Shown: piece after piece, positions 37,248 to 49,000 of the stretch
Numbering within the stretch: position 1 is the stretch's first letter
Layout of the letters: the number at the start of each line of letters is the position of its first letter
Assembly (NCBI GenBank): GCA_947044365.1
Contig: OX345637.1
Span: 9,785,576-9,849,575, forward strand
Source of the DNA: Petrosia ficiformis
Taxonomy: Eukaryota; Porifera; Demospongiae; Haplosclerida; Petrosiidae
Reading direction: 5' to 3'
Length of the DNA stretch: 64,000 bases
Made by a program: the position numbers and the translations under genes
The notes under the pieces: generated by a model
Told to the model about the DNA's origin: nothing
What the model saw: only the letters and a program-made list of their open reading frames with translations
Database searches by the model: none

Positions 37248-39095
37248 TAACATGTATGAAGCTGCAGCTCAACAAAAAAACACACAAATTACCGAATTTA
37301 AAGTGCTGCGGACAAGCAATTATTAATAAGTGATATATTGTCACAATGTTCTTTTTGAAAGTAACTTCTAATAATGTTTTGTTATGGAAAATTACATTTA
37401 GTCACTTCAACGAAAGGTCTCATGAACACTTCTTTATAGTTATTTCTATTAAACATATTGATATTGTAGACTAAACACTGTGATAGCCTTAACTATATAT
37501 TTTGTAAAGCACACAAACTCATTTCATTAATAGATACACTGCAAAAATAATATTGTTTAAATAACTAATTTATTGGTTAGTATAGTTACAAGGAATAGTG
37601 TAAATTGTAATTTAATTGGTCGAGTAGGTTGTTATGACTACATGGTGATATATGTACTTGTACTAATTATAATCTAATTGCAATGTCCTTATCTTGTCTA
37701 ATAGATGTACAAAGAAGCAGAATAACTATTTTAATTAAATCATTGTAGATTTCCAAACCTTCGTTTTACATCTAATGTGAGATATGAGACATAATAATTG
37801 GTACAAGTATGTTATCATGACAACATGAATCACTTATTAAATTATAATTTGCACCCTTGTAACTGCACTAACCAATACATTTGTTATTTTAACATTTTAC
37901 TGTATGCAAACATTTACACTTAATAAATATAATTATTATAATAGTGTGTGTATTGGTATTATCTTTCATTACTTATTACTTATATCATATACCATTGCAG
38001 TAATATTATTAACCCTTGTCCATATAGGTGGAGCAAGTTACTGTAATCATATTGTCTGTCTGTCTGTTCTATGTTCATTTAATGATAATTTAAACACTGA
38101 CAACATTGTGTCATATATAAAATACTCTGTGAAGTCATTTTAGCATAATTATAATAATTATAATATACATTGTATATTGTTAATTGCTATTGCATGTATT
38201 ATTGTGTTCATATGATTTATGCACACAAGCAGATTCATAGTGGCTTCATTATTTTCACTTAATTTGGCTATTTTTTATTGAACAAAAAAACATTATTTGT
38301 GTACATTACATATTATGTCAACTTGTCTTGTTATCTTGAAAGTTAGCATACGTTTAACTGTATGTGTACATACATTTCTAGACATGTTTACAAAATTGTT
38401 CTACATGAGCTAAAAATATATTATTTGCTACTATAAAACAATAACAACAACTGATAATGAATCATTTATATACTGTATATACATTTTGACTCACATTCAG
38501 ACCCAAATACTTTTCACAATGGAAGTTTCACTAGACCCTGTCAGTACTGTCATGGCAACCAATTGTTTGTAGTAGTCAACTGGGTGGCCCCATGACATTG
38601 CTGCACTAATAATAAATATTGTTATCTGATTAAAGGACAATGATATTCATGACAAGTGTTAATCCCTTTCCACATTATTAAAGTTATAAAAACAGTTACT
38701 ATTAGTACATACACAAGTACAGTATTAAACATGACTTTCAACATGTATGAGTTCTGCCCAATAATAATTATTTAACGTGACCACATGATGAAACTTGAAT
38801 AAACATTTTCACTACTGTTTATTAAAAGTGGGATATCAATCATAAACACATAATATGACAGTTATTAGGAAACTAAAAGTGAAGTGTCATGTAAATTAAC
38901 AATTTACAAAGCGTAACTAACTAATTATCAATACGAATATAATGTGGATTTCAAACTAAAAAGAGACGATAAGCTATATAATCACTGTGATATATGTAAT
39001 TATAATCACAAAGAAGTACATGTAATAATATGTAACACTAAAATGTACCAAATAAGTATTTGTAGCGACCATGACATGAGTGTGTCTGCATCATG
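37248..39095. other. Intergenic DNA between convergent E and G (copy of 9539-11306)
   Basis: Aligns end to end with the D-F spacer, apart from small insertions and deletions. No gene seen. Confidence 0.6.
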
Positions 39096-42000
39096 TCATT
39101 TAGGTATAGGGGGTGTGTCAGTCATTTTCGGTGGTATAGGGGGAGGAGTCTGTGGCACGAGTTCGGAATAAATTATTCTTTGTTGTTCCATGGGAGGTGG
39201 CTGAATAGGAGCAGCCTTTGGTCTTGTTGAACCTATGTCTGCATAAAGTACCTCCCTTTGTCTAGGTGGGCTTGGAGGAGGAAGGGGAGATGAGGACATA
39301 TCCTGTTGTAGAGATTGAGGATTCTTTTGTTTCATTGGTTGATGAACGTATGAGTTCTCTCGAAGCTTCATAGATTCCTATGATATATTATTTACCACAA
39401 TACATTCATGTTATTATAGTGTGATATGTATTACATGATCATATTACCTTGTTGTCTACATTATCAGTAAGATCTACAGTGGGTGAAACTCTTCTCCTAA
39501 AATATAATGTAATACGAGAAATACAAATCAATTATTAGGTCAATTAATCAAATGAAGCCAAATAAGACACTGTACATATCACCCATTTATAAAAGAGCTG
39601 ATTGGATGTTTCAATTAGCTATAGCTTGATTTGTATATAGACTCTATATAAAATTTCATTTGTTTTTTGCTGTTCATATAAATAAAATAATAATCATTGT
39701 TTTGAGACATGTTCCTAATGAGTAGTATACATTACATTAAGAAAAATTAATTGTACAATGTACAATTGTAATATCCAGGAACATGTTTGGCTTCTATGAA
39801 GTATAACACAATCATCTAACAGCCTGCAGAACATCTATAATCAGTTTAATTGCCACTATAAATTTGAAACACTATGCTATAAAAGGGTCACAAAATTTAC
39901 ACTCATACAATATCGCATCATGATATTTAGATGTACATGTATAAGGCAAATTAAAAACACGAACCAATCAAGTTGTTTGAAGCAACAAAAAATGTCTTAC
40001 AGTCTAACTGGTCTGCTTGGTTGTTTATTTGTTATCTGTTCTTCTGTCTGTCCATCTGTCTGTCTGTCCATCCATCTGTCCGTCTGTCTGTCTGTCTGTC
40101 TCTCGATTTGTCTTGTTGCTTTCTACTTACTTGGGCTTTCTTTCCTCTGCCGCCATACCTAAAAAGTTACAAACATTAAAACATGTAAGAGTAACACAAA
40201 TTATAACATTAACACATTTATTATCTACAAAATGGAACACTAACCTCTCTTATGACAATAATAGCATAATGAAATAAAGAGAACCAGAGCTACTAATAGG
40301 AAACCTCCACAACCTCCCACAATAATCCATACAAAAACTTTAATATCATCATCAGCCTCGTCTTCGTCATCTTCATCATCATCTAGAAAATAATATTCAT
40401 TTAACAGAAAATCTATAAATTTGTTGTTAGTTTGATACTGTACCTTGCATTGGTTTGCAATGCACAACTTTCGGGGATCTTGTTTGATTGCAGTAATTAA
40501 CAGGGACTATCTCAATTGTATGATTCATTCCATATTGTAGTCCACTGATGGATACTGAAGTATCAGTATTATTAACAGTACAACTTCCATCAGAACATAT
40601 ACCAGATACACTAGGGGTTGGTGTAATCATAATGTTATAGGATGCGATAGGAACATCATTAGATGATATATCAGGTGATATCCACTGAAGTATTACACTT
40701 TTTGTTGCATTATCACATTCTTTTAGTTCAAGATTCTGAATTGCTGGAGGAGGTTCTGAAAAAAAAAAAAAGAATTCAGAAGTTAAAATTAAGTAAGTTA
40801 AACCACATTAGTAATTAACCTGATTTAGGAATTGATGTTTTGATTTCACATTCACAAAATCCAGACTTTAAAGTAAAATTGTACTCACGTTCATTAATCA
40901 ATAATCCTGATATTGTTATTGATGTATCAGTAGTATTACAAGATTCTATACATTCTCCACTAGTAGGAGGTGTAATAATATACAATGAATTATTATCAGA
41001 TGTCTCATCCCAACTGAGCATTACTGAATCACATGACAATACTTGAGGGACTAGATTACTACCACCTGTAGATTACAGGTATAAGAACATTATAACTATA
41101 ATTATTCATAATAATACATCATGATAATTTTAAAATAACGTTATATATATATATATATAATAGCTTACCAATACAAATTAGTCTGCTTGTATTAACTGAT
41201 TCACTCATCTCTTGTTCACAAACAGATGCATTAAGTGATATAGTATAGTCCATACCAAATGTCAACTGATCAATAACATATGAAGTGTTATATGTAGTGT
41301 AAGACTCTGAATCGATCTCCAAATGATATTTTAATGTGTCCTCTGCTACTCCAGTATATGAAGAAGGTTCCCATGTAATATTCAATGCATTACATGATGT
41401 TAGTACTGATGTACTGAGAGATGTAGGGGGTGGTACATAACCTGTATAGAAATATATTATAACACCATTTCTATATCATTACTTATACTTACCAACACTT
41501 AAAACCTTAGTTTCTGTATTAGAATAATTTCCATTACCAGCACAGTTAATAGCCTTCACTCTTATACTGTAGCTTACACTATACTGTAGTTCAGTGAGAA
41601 TATAGAAACTGTTATTTGTATTACATGTTCCTCCTATACAACTCCCATCCTCAGGGGGTGGTTCAACATCTATCATATATTTCTCAACATTGATCTCATC
41701 ATCTTCACTGTCATATACCCATGAAACATTCAAGGCATGACAATTAATAATTGATGTTGACATGATAATAGGGACATTAGATGGTGGATCTGTATAAAGA
41801 AGCAGTAGTATAACACATAAACACACATTATAATACTTGTAAAAGGTTTTACTTGTAATATGAATTGTACAGTTTTTGTTGTCCTCAGTACTCCCTCCAT
41901 CAGCACATTTGATAATCCATTTATCAAGTGATTCATTTGCAGTGAATTGTATTTCAGAAGTAACTCCATTATTATCATCAGTAAACACTACTGTGAAGTC

Positions 42001-42314
42001 ACCATTAGTTTCAGAAGCACCCTTTGAATTAATTCCTAAAGGCAGTATTGTTGACACAGTGAATCCTAATGGATCACTACCACTATAAGGATAAACACTC
42101 CAAATAAGTGTAGGTGATGCAACACTACAAGTGAAAGTTACTTCACTACCAGGACAGGAGGAATTACTACATGTGAAAGATATACCTAAGAAATTTTGCA
42201 AAAAAAAAAAAAAGAGGGCATCATCAGTTATTAATCATCAAAAATATTCATGTTCTTACCTTCTATTTCATGAAAAATACCAAGAGCGCACAGAATAGTG
42301 AAGAGCAACAACAT
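39096..42314 (-). CDS. Receptor G: Ig + 4 FN3 receptor with two ITIM-type motifs
   Basis: Ten exons on the minus strand: 42314-42260, 42185-41853, 41789-41493, 41441-41169, 41065-40820, 40755-40444, 40382-40245, 40158-40131, 39496-39448, 39377-39096. Total 2013 nt, exactly 670 codons plus stop. Order: signal peptide (LLLFTILCALGIF, about 1-18); Ig domain (about 19-129, CPGSEVTFTC, LIWSVYP, WIIKCADGG); four FN3 domains (about 130-505), each one exon; an acidic DDDEDDEDEADDD stretch next to one membrane segment (about 518-545); a tail of about 120 residues. The tail has a PLPPPSPPR segment, VLYADI (Tyr near 622), IIYSEL (near 647) and PPPIPPK. Both tyrosines fit the ITIM consensus (S/I/V/L)xYxx(I/V/L), 25 residues apart. 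By family logic this is a candidate inhibitory receptor recruiting SH2 phosphatases; that function is inference. The 28-nt and 49-nt exons rest on phase closure. Confidence 0.85.
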
Positions 42315-44187
42315 TGTTATAGTCTACAAATGGGTGGAGCTATCGGATTTAAAGAGATGACCCTATATTTTGCTGCTATTATTTTCTTATTTATAGTTAA
42401 CAAGTCTTCAGGTAAGTTATAGTTACTAATTTGTTTCCTGAATTTTAAACTTTTGTACAGGTATATCTTTCACATGTAATAATTCCTCCTGTCCTGGTAG
42501 TGAAGTAACTTTCACTTGTAGTGTTGCATCACCTACACTTCTATTCAGTGTTTATCCTTATAGTGGTAGTGATCCATTAGGATTCACTGTGTCAACAATA
42601 CTGCCTTTAGGAATTAATTCAAAGGGTGCTTCTGAAACTAATGGTGACTTCACAGTAGTGTTTACTGATGATAATAATGGAGTTACTTCTGAAATACAAT
42701 TCACTGCAAATGAATCACTTGATAAATGGATTATCAAATGTGCTGATGGAGGGAGTACTGAGGACAACAAAAACTGTACAATTCATATTACAAGTAAAAC
42801 CTTTTACAAGTATTATAATGTGTGTTTATGTGTTATACTACTGCTTCTTTATACAGATCCACCATCTAATGTCCCTATTATCATGTCAACATCAATTATT
42901 AATTGTCATGCCTTGAATGTTTCATGGGTATATGACAGTGAAGATGATGAGATCAATGTTGAGAAATATATGATAGATGTTGAACCACCCCCTGAGGATG
43001 GGAGTTGTATAGGAGGAACATGTAATACAAATAACAGTTTCTATATTCTCACTGAACTACAGTATAGTGTAAGCTACAGTATAAGAGTGAAGGCTATTAA
43101 CTGTGCTGGTAATGGAAATTATTCTAATACAGAAACTAAGGTTTTAAGTGTTGGTAAGTATAAGTAATGATATAGAAATGGTGTTATAATATATTTCTAT
43201 ACAGGTTATGTACCACCCCCTACATCTCTCAGTACATCAGTACTAACATCATGTAATGCATTGAATATTACATGGGAACCTTCTTCATATACTGGAGTAG
43301 CAGAGGACACATTAAAATATCATTTGGAGATCGATTCAGAGTCTTACACTACATATAACACTTCATATGTTATTGATCAGTTGACATTTGGTATGGACTA
43401 TACTATATCACTTAATGCATCTGTTTGTGAACAAGAGATGAGTGAATCAGTTAATACAAGCAAATTAATTTGTATTGGTAAGATATTATATATAATTACA
43501 TTATTTTAAAATTAATCATGATCTATTATGAATATAGTTATAATGTTCTTATACTTGTAATCTACAGGTGGTAGTAATCTAGTCCCTCAAGTATTGTCAT
43601 GTGATTCAGTAATGCTCAGTTGGGACGAGTCATCTGATATTAATCCATTGTATATTATTACACCTCCTATCAGTGGAGAATGTACAGAATATTGTAATAC
43701 TACTGATACATCAATAACAATATCAGGATTATTGATTGGTGAATCTGGATACACTTTTACTTTAAAGTCTGGATTTTGTGAATGTGAAATCAAAACATCA
43801 ATTCCTAAATCAGGTGAATTACTAATGTGGATTGACTTACATATAATTTTAACTTCTGAATTCTTTTTTTTTTTTCAGAACCTCCTCCAGCAATTCAGAA
43901 TCTTGAACTAAAAGAATGTGATAATGCAACAAACAGTGTAATTCAGTGGATATCACCTGATACATCATCTAATGATGTTCCTATCATATCTTATAACATT
44001 ATGATTACACCAACCCCTAGTGTATCTGGTATATGTTCTGATGGAAGTTGTACTGTTAATAATACTGATACTTCAGTATCAATCAGTGGACTGCAATATG
44101 GAGTAAATCATACAATTAAGATAGTCCCTGTTAATTACTGTAATCAAACAGGATCACCGAAAGTTGTGCATTGCAAACCAATGCAAG
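40444..44187. repeat. Large inverted repeat (palindrome) containing the G and K ectodomains
   Basis: Left arm 40444-42185 and right arm 42461-44187 flank a non-matching centre of 275 bases. Five exons and their introns correspond in order (333, 297, 273, 246 and 312/309 nt). Near the centre the arms are almost identical, introns included. Further out, amino-acid differences appear: several in FN3-3, and one codon indel in FN3-4. Homology ends before the membrane exons. Confidence 0.9.
42186..42460. promoter_or_regulatory. Shared 5' region of divergent genes G and K
   Basis: The start codons (42314-42312 minus; 42330-42332 plus) are separated by 15 bases. If K starts at its second in-frame ATG (42357), 42 bases remain. 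Any core promoter must overlap the signal-peptide exons or lie in the first introns, or unseen 5' non-coding exons exist. No TATA box is evident between the starts. Co-expression of both receptors, or mutual interference, would be expected. Confidence 0.6.
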
Positions 44188-44569
44188 GTGAGCAACTGTA
44201 CATATGTAATCCATCACTTTCAGTGGAAATAATAATGAAGCATATAATTATTGCTATTTTTCCTTAGACTTGGAAGATTCTACTACTAGTACTGAAAAGA
44301 CATCCTGCATTAGTATTGGTGTTTGTGCTGGTATAGCAGTCACACTATCTTTGTTTACAGCAATTCTAACAGCATCCATTACCAGTATGTTGATGTGGTA
44401 TGTGTGCATTAGATATAAAAACAGAAACAAGCAAACAAATAACAATATGACAATGATTCCACAACCAATGTATGAAGAAATATCATCCACTTCTAATAAA
44501 CAACAAGACATTCAAATGAGTAGTAATTTAGCTTATGGACCAACTAACATAACTGCAAGACCTTCATAA
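42330..44569 (+). CDS. Receptor K: Ig + 4 FN3 receptor with YEEI tail, divergent partner of G
   Basis: Seven exons: 42330-42411, 42461-42793, 42857-43153, 43205-43477, 43568-43813, 43879-44187, 44268-44569. Total 1842 nt, in frame (613 residues; 604 if the second ATG at 42357 is used, which gives a better signal peptide, TLYFAAIIFLFIV). Ig (about 28-138) and FN3-1 are almost identical to G; FN3-2 to FN3-4 diverge progressively. The last exon is unrelated to G: membrane segment (about 522-550, VTLSLFTAILTASITSM), then a tail with PMYEEI (an ideal Src-family SH2 ligand once phosphorylated) and LAYGPT, like the AYG motif of A, B and H. It ends 58 bases from convergent gene L. The Ig tryptophan strand reads LLFSVYP instead of LIWSVYP. 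It could be an activating or adaptor-coupled counterpart of G; function is inferred. Confidence 0.85.
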
Positions 44570-44627
44570 ATTATTCTTTTGTTTTTAATATTATAGTATG
44601 TGGTTGTCATAATTTTTGTAGTTAGAT

Positions 44628-45923
44628 CTAATTGTTCTGTTCCTCTTTGGAAACTGTATTCTGATTCGCTTCTTTAAATTCTTTGGTGTCAGATTCATTT
44701 ACCAATATTTGGAATGAGTTCTTGTCCATTGTTTTCATATCACATAGAGGGGGGGATGAGGTCATATGTTGCTGATGGTTTGAGTGGTGTATATATTTGG
44801 TTGGATGTTTTTTATAATGACAATAACAAACTATTAAGAAAATGAAAAATACGAGAGCAACTAGCATAGACAGGATCCCAATAACGATAATGTAAGCTGG
44901 ATGAATGGATGAAAAATTAATGATAAATGATACATTATAATTATTTAAGGATGCTGGATTGATGGATGGCAAATGATTAATGGACAGGATCAATGGACGA
45001 ATGGATGCATGAATGGATAATTGATATTGATGAATGGATTTTGAGAGAGCAGACAGATGGATGGATGCATGATAGTTTTTTTTTGTGTAACCATTTGCCA
45101 CAAAGAAAAGCTGATCATTGTTACATGATGATGACATACCAACTTCACTTGTTGGGACTGTATTTTTAGAATGTGTAGTAGTCTGGGTGGGACTGCTGCT
45201 AGTACTGTTCTGAAGATAGTATGAGGAAGAGAATGGGGTAGATAAGGCGGGGAAAGATGAGGGAGAGGATGTGACGTAGGAATTTATATATCCAGTTGTC
45301 GATGAAGAGACACTTGAAGTGACACAGGTAGTATCATATACTAGTGAAGGTGAGATATTAACAATGGAACTATAGACTCCAAAGTCTACAGAGGAACTAA
45401 TCATAGGGGTGTCTTCGTTTGATATTTCAACTATTATTGTATTTAGTTTATTACAGTTCTCATTATAACAATAACACCGATAAGGACTATTATAGATATC
45501 AGAGATAGATGAACGCTGAAAAAAACTAGAGCAATTTGGTGATACAGAGATCATGATTTGACCAAACTGTGCATAGATCGTATCGCAAGTATCACCATAG
45601 CTAAACTGAATGTTTGTTGCTAATAATGTCCAGGTTCCATTAAAGAAATTTAAGTGATACAAACAAACACGAGGAAGATCTGGTGGAATATCAACAACAG
45701 AACAATTATCATCTATATCCTCACAGGATATTTCATAGTGATGCTCTGATATATTCTTAACAACACAATCAATTTGTTGACTATAAGACCCAAAAGTTCC
45801 TATTGTAGCACACTGCATACATTTTGTGGCAGTGCAATTACTAAAATCATTAGTTCCTTGAGACAATGAAGAGAAGACACAAACGAACAAGATAACAATG
45901 ACCACCATTTGACATACAGTCAT
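44628..45923 (-). CDS. Gene L: single-exon membrane protein with cysteine-rich (three-finger-like) ectodomain
   Basis: One 431-codon reading frame. Signal peptide about 1-23 (VVIVILFVCVFSSLS). A cysteine-rich domain about 28-170 starts with CTATKCMQC and ends CYCYNENCNKL. A closing C-x-C-x4-CN is typical of LU/three-finger and activin-receptor-type ectodomains, though the spacing here is long, so this is a suggestion. Then comes a Ser/Thr-rich stalk (about 175-270) and a low-complexity stretch rich in Ile, His and Ser (about 275-335) encoded by ATGGATG-like repeats. One membrane segment follows (about 344-367, YIIVIGILSMLVALVFFIFLIV) and a basic/polar tail of about 60 residues. No introns, unlike all neighbours. 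It is convergent with K and divergent from the HEAT gene. No kinase domain, so it is not itself a TGF-beta-type receptor kinase. Confidence 0.75.
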   Translation of the reverse strand: MTVCQMVVIVILFVCVFSSLSQGTNDFSNCTATKCMQCATIGTFGSYSQQIDCVVKNISEHHYEISCEDIDDNCSVVDIPPDLPRVCLYHLNFFNGTWTLLATNIQFSYGDTCDTIYAQFGQIMISVSPNCSSFFQRSSISDIYNSPYRCYCYNENCNKLNTIIVEISNEDTPMISSSVDFGVYSSIVNISPSLVYDTTCVTSSVSSSTTGYINSYVTSSPSSFPALSTPFSSSYYLQNSTSSSPTQTTTHSKNTVPTSEVGMSSSCNNDQLFFVANGYTKKNYHASIHLSALSKSIHQYQLSIHASIRPLILSINHLPSINPASLNNYNVSFIINFSSIHPAYIIVIGILSMLVALVFFIFLIVCYCHYKKHPTKYIHHSNHQQHMTSSPPLCDMKTMDKNSFQILVNESDTKEFKEANQNTVSKEEQNN

Positions 45924-46069
45924 TTTCTCTTTCTTAGAAGTATTTGTAAGGTATCAGTTGGCATACTTAAGTACAAGTATAGAGTAGTGAATCCCTTCAT
46001 CTGCATGTGCGGGTGTTAAAAAAGTTAACCCATACTATGAGTATAGGCCCTATAGTAAATTTATCAAAA
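45924..46069. promoter_or_regulatory. Short divergent intergenic region between L and the HEAT-repeat gene
   Basis: Only 146 bases separate the two presumed start codons, so the promoters must be compact or shared. No clear TATA box. An earlier in-frame ATG for the HEAT gene at 46037 would shorten it to 113 bases. Confidence 0.5.
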
Positions 46070-49000
46070 ATGGATGATTCGAAGCCTGAAGCAATTCCCT
46101 CCTTGGATATTGTTCTAACTTCTTTAAGGAGTAATCGTCGTTTAGAAAGAGAGAAAGGAATATCAGAATTACAGAAACTCATTGATAAAGATGTTTTACC
46201 ATCTGATGATCTGGATAACCTGAAGGAATCAATGCTGGAAGTTCTTAACAATCCATTATCTACTTGGGAAGAGAAGCATGGAGCTATAATGGCTACCTGT
46301 CTGTTAGTGAAGAGAATGAATATAGATGATGTGTTTGTTAATGCTATTAAGAGACTGATACCAGAACTCCTGGAACATGTAGAATCCAGAATCAGGATTG
46401 AAACAGGTGGGTGGTACTCATAGCTAAATGATTGTCTGGTGTACTAGCCTCTTTCCTTTTGACAATCAGACAGCTGAGAGAGTAATTGGAATGCAATTGC
46501 AGTTGGTGACACGCCCTCATAAACACGCAATGGTGTCACAACTGCAAGGAAAGAGAGCAAGAGACATAACATTTAGTTTATTCAGTTATTAAACAAAAAC
46601 TATAATACATTCATTCGTAGTGTAATTATATAAATTATGATTCTAGATAATAATTCTTTCAATGACCATACTACATTTGCCTAGCTTAAACCGCTGAAGG
46701 CGGTATTAAGCTAGTACTGTAATATTGTCCATACCCAGAATATTGACATCACTTAAAAGTATATACTTGTATTCAGGATCTTATTAAGTGAATCTTCTAT
46801 TCTTTATATACATGTAGGTGAACTGATTGGTCTGTTATGTTGTCATTATGGAGTTAAAATATATGATGAACTAGAGGAGTGTATAGTAAAAGGAATTAGT
46901 GATACTATAGATAGAGATATCACATCAGCTGATCCGGATCTGATGATGAAACTAGGGAGAGGAGATAATGAAGAGAAAGAGGAAAGGGTATGGAAATCAA
47001 TAGCATTTGACTAGTAGCTGTTAAAAGATAAGTTTTCAGGATATGTTAAAGTTGCAGGGGACTTAGAATTCCCCCTTCTCTCACTCCAAAGCATTCATTT
47101 GTTCAAACTAATTTGCTGCCAAACAAATCTCGCAACATCTAGACTTCAAACATTTCCCGGAATAAGGGAAAGCTCAGACTCCCCTGCAATTAGGCCATTG
47201 ATTGTCATCATAAAAAAAGTATTGTTAAAGAAGGTATAGAATACTGATGATTGACTACTAGCCACTTAATGACCATAGCTATTAATTCTGTACTATACAA
47301 TATTTATGATACTCTAGTCTATGATATAGTTCTGTCATATCACCATCTGTTATCTCATTAGCCATCATCACCAACTGCTGCTCAAATATTTCATGATACA
47401 GCCGGATGGAAGACACTAGAGACTTATATGAAGTAAAAAGACAGTCTTTATTTACCATGCAATCATTCAATTCCATTATATCATACTTTCTGTCATTTCC
47501 ATTTATTCTTTCTATTTGTTTCTCTCTGTTTCTTCATCACTCTCTTGCTGTCTCTTTTTATTTTTTATGTCTCTCTCTCTGTCTCCCTATTTATACAACC
47601 TATATTCTCTAGTGCTCTTCATCATGCTGTTGAAGGATGTGGTAATTCTTTTGAACCTCATATCACTTCTGATCTATTGGATATTCTCTTTACTGCTCTC
47701 AAACATACTAATAGATTTGTTAGAGAGATGGGATATAAAGTGATGTCATCAATTGTAAAGTGTCCAGGTAAAAACAAGATTTAAATGCTTCTGTTCTTCT
47801 GTTTTAGCTTCTCTCTCTCTCTCTCTCTCTCTCAGGTCTATCACAGGAGACCATTAATAAATATTGGATGTTAGTAACTCAACAATTAGCTGAAGGACTT
47901 GCTGATAACTGGAGTCAGGTACTTCTAAACACTTACAACATGTAGATTATACAGGATATTTTGGTGATAAATAGAGGAGATACCTTTCCTCTTATTTAAA
48001 TGCTATCATAACTGTAGACACAAAAGCTAATATTAAAGATGGACTGAGGGATTAAATTTAGGACTACACAGATACTAAACTTTACCTTTACTTTCATACT
48101 AGAATACATACTGGCCACTAGCACTTGTATTAGTCCTGATATGATTACAGATACCAGTATCAGTGGAAACATAATTACAATTAAATTGTAGTATTTTTGC
48201 TTGTTAGCCATATTATTGAGTTTGGTGTTACAGAAGATCCTATTAGAATGTTGTACATGTATATGCATGAGATATTCTCACTAGCATGTCACAGATTTTT
48301 ATATATTATTATCAGGTACGAATGTCAGCTTCCATAGCAACCAGAGAATTCTTAAACCACATACCAAAAGACAATCGAATGCAGTATCTCCCAGTCCTGC
48401 TTCCTCCAATGTGTCTTAACAGGTTTGATAAACAGGTTATAATATAATAACATATTAATATCTGACTAAAGGTATTATGTAGCTGAAGGTGTACGTCTAT
48501 ACTCACAAGAGACTTGGAGACAAGTAACAGAGGGTAGAGGTATACAACTAGTTGAGGAGTATATTCAGAATGTGGTAAGTATATCACTAACATCATTATT
48601 GCAGTGTATAGGGATTAATGTAGATTTGGTGCCATGGCACACAACCCCATTATGTAAGTGACTAGTTTCGTTTTAGTATAACAAAGTGACCACTTTTAGT
48701 TATAGTTATAGTATGACTAGTTTATCAAATTTTAGTTAGTTATAGTTTAATTAACTAAAAGCTTACTAAAAGGGTAAGTGTCCATTATAGGCCAATTTTC
48801 ATTTTAGTTAGTCATATATAGTTACTACAATAGACTTGTAATTTAGTTATAGTTTAGTTAACTAAAAGTCATAATGGCTTCCTAAAAGTGGTTTTTTTTT
48901 CCATTTTTTCTAATATTTGTTAATTTCTATGAAGAAAGTAAGTTAATAACAACCACTTAATACTCAAACCTGTCTCACTGATTTGGACTGGGTTAGCATA

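Noticed and set aside
39920..40277. Overlapping Ser/Val/Cys/Leu-rich frames
   Set aside because: Come from a (TCTG)n/(TCCA)n simple repeat in an intron of G.
41876..42770. Two identical 70-codon frames on opposite strands (41876-42088 plus, 42558-42770 minus)
   Set aside because: They are antisense shadows of the identical Ig exons of G and K, not genes; their identity simply reflects the inverted repeat.
47282..47476. Minus-strand frame over HEAT exon 3
   Set aside because: Antisense of the true exon 47362-47432, whose phases fit its neighbours exactly.
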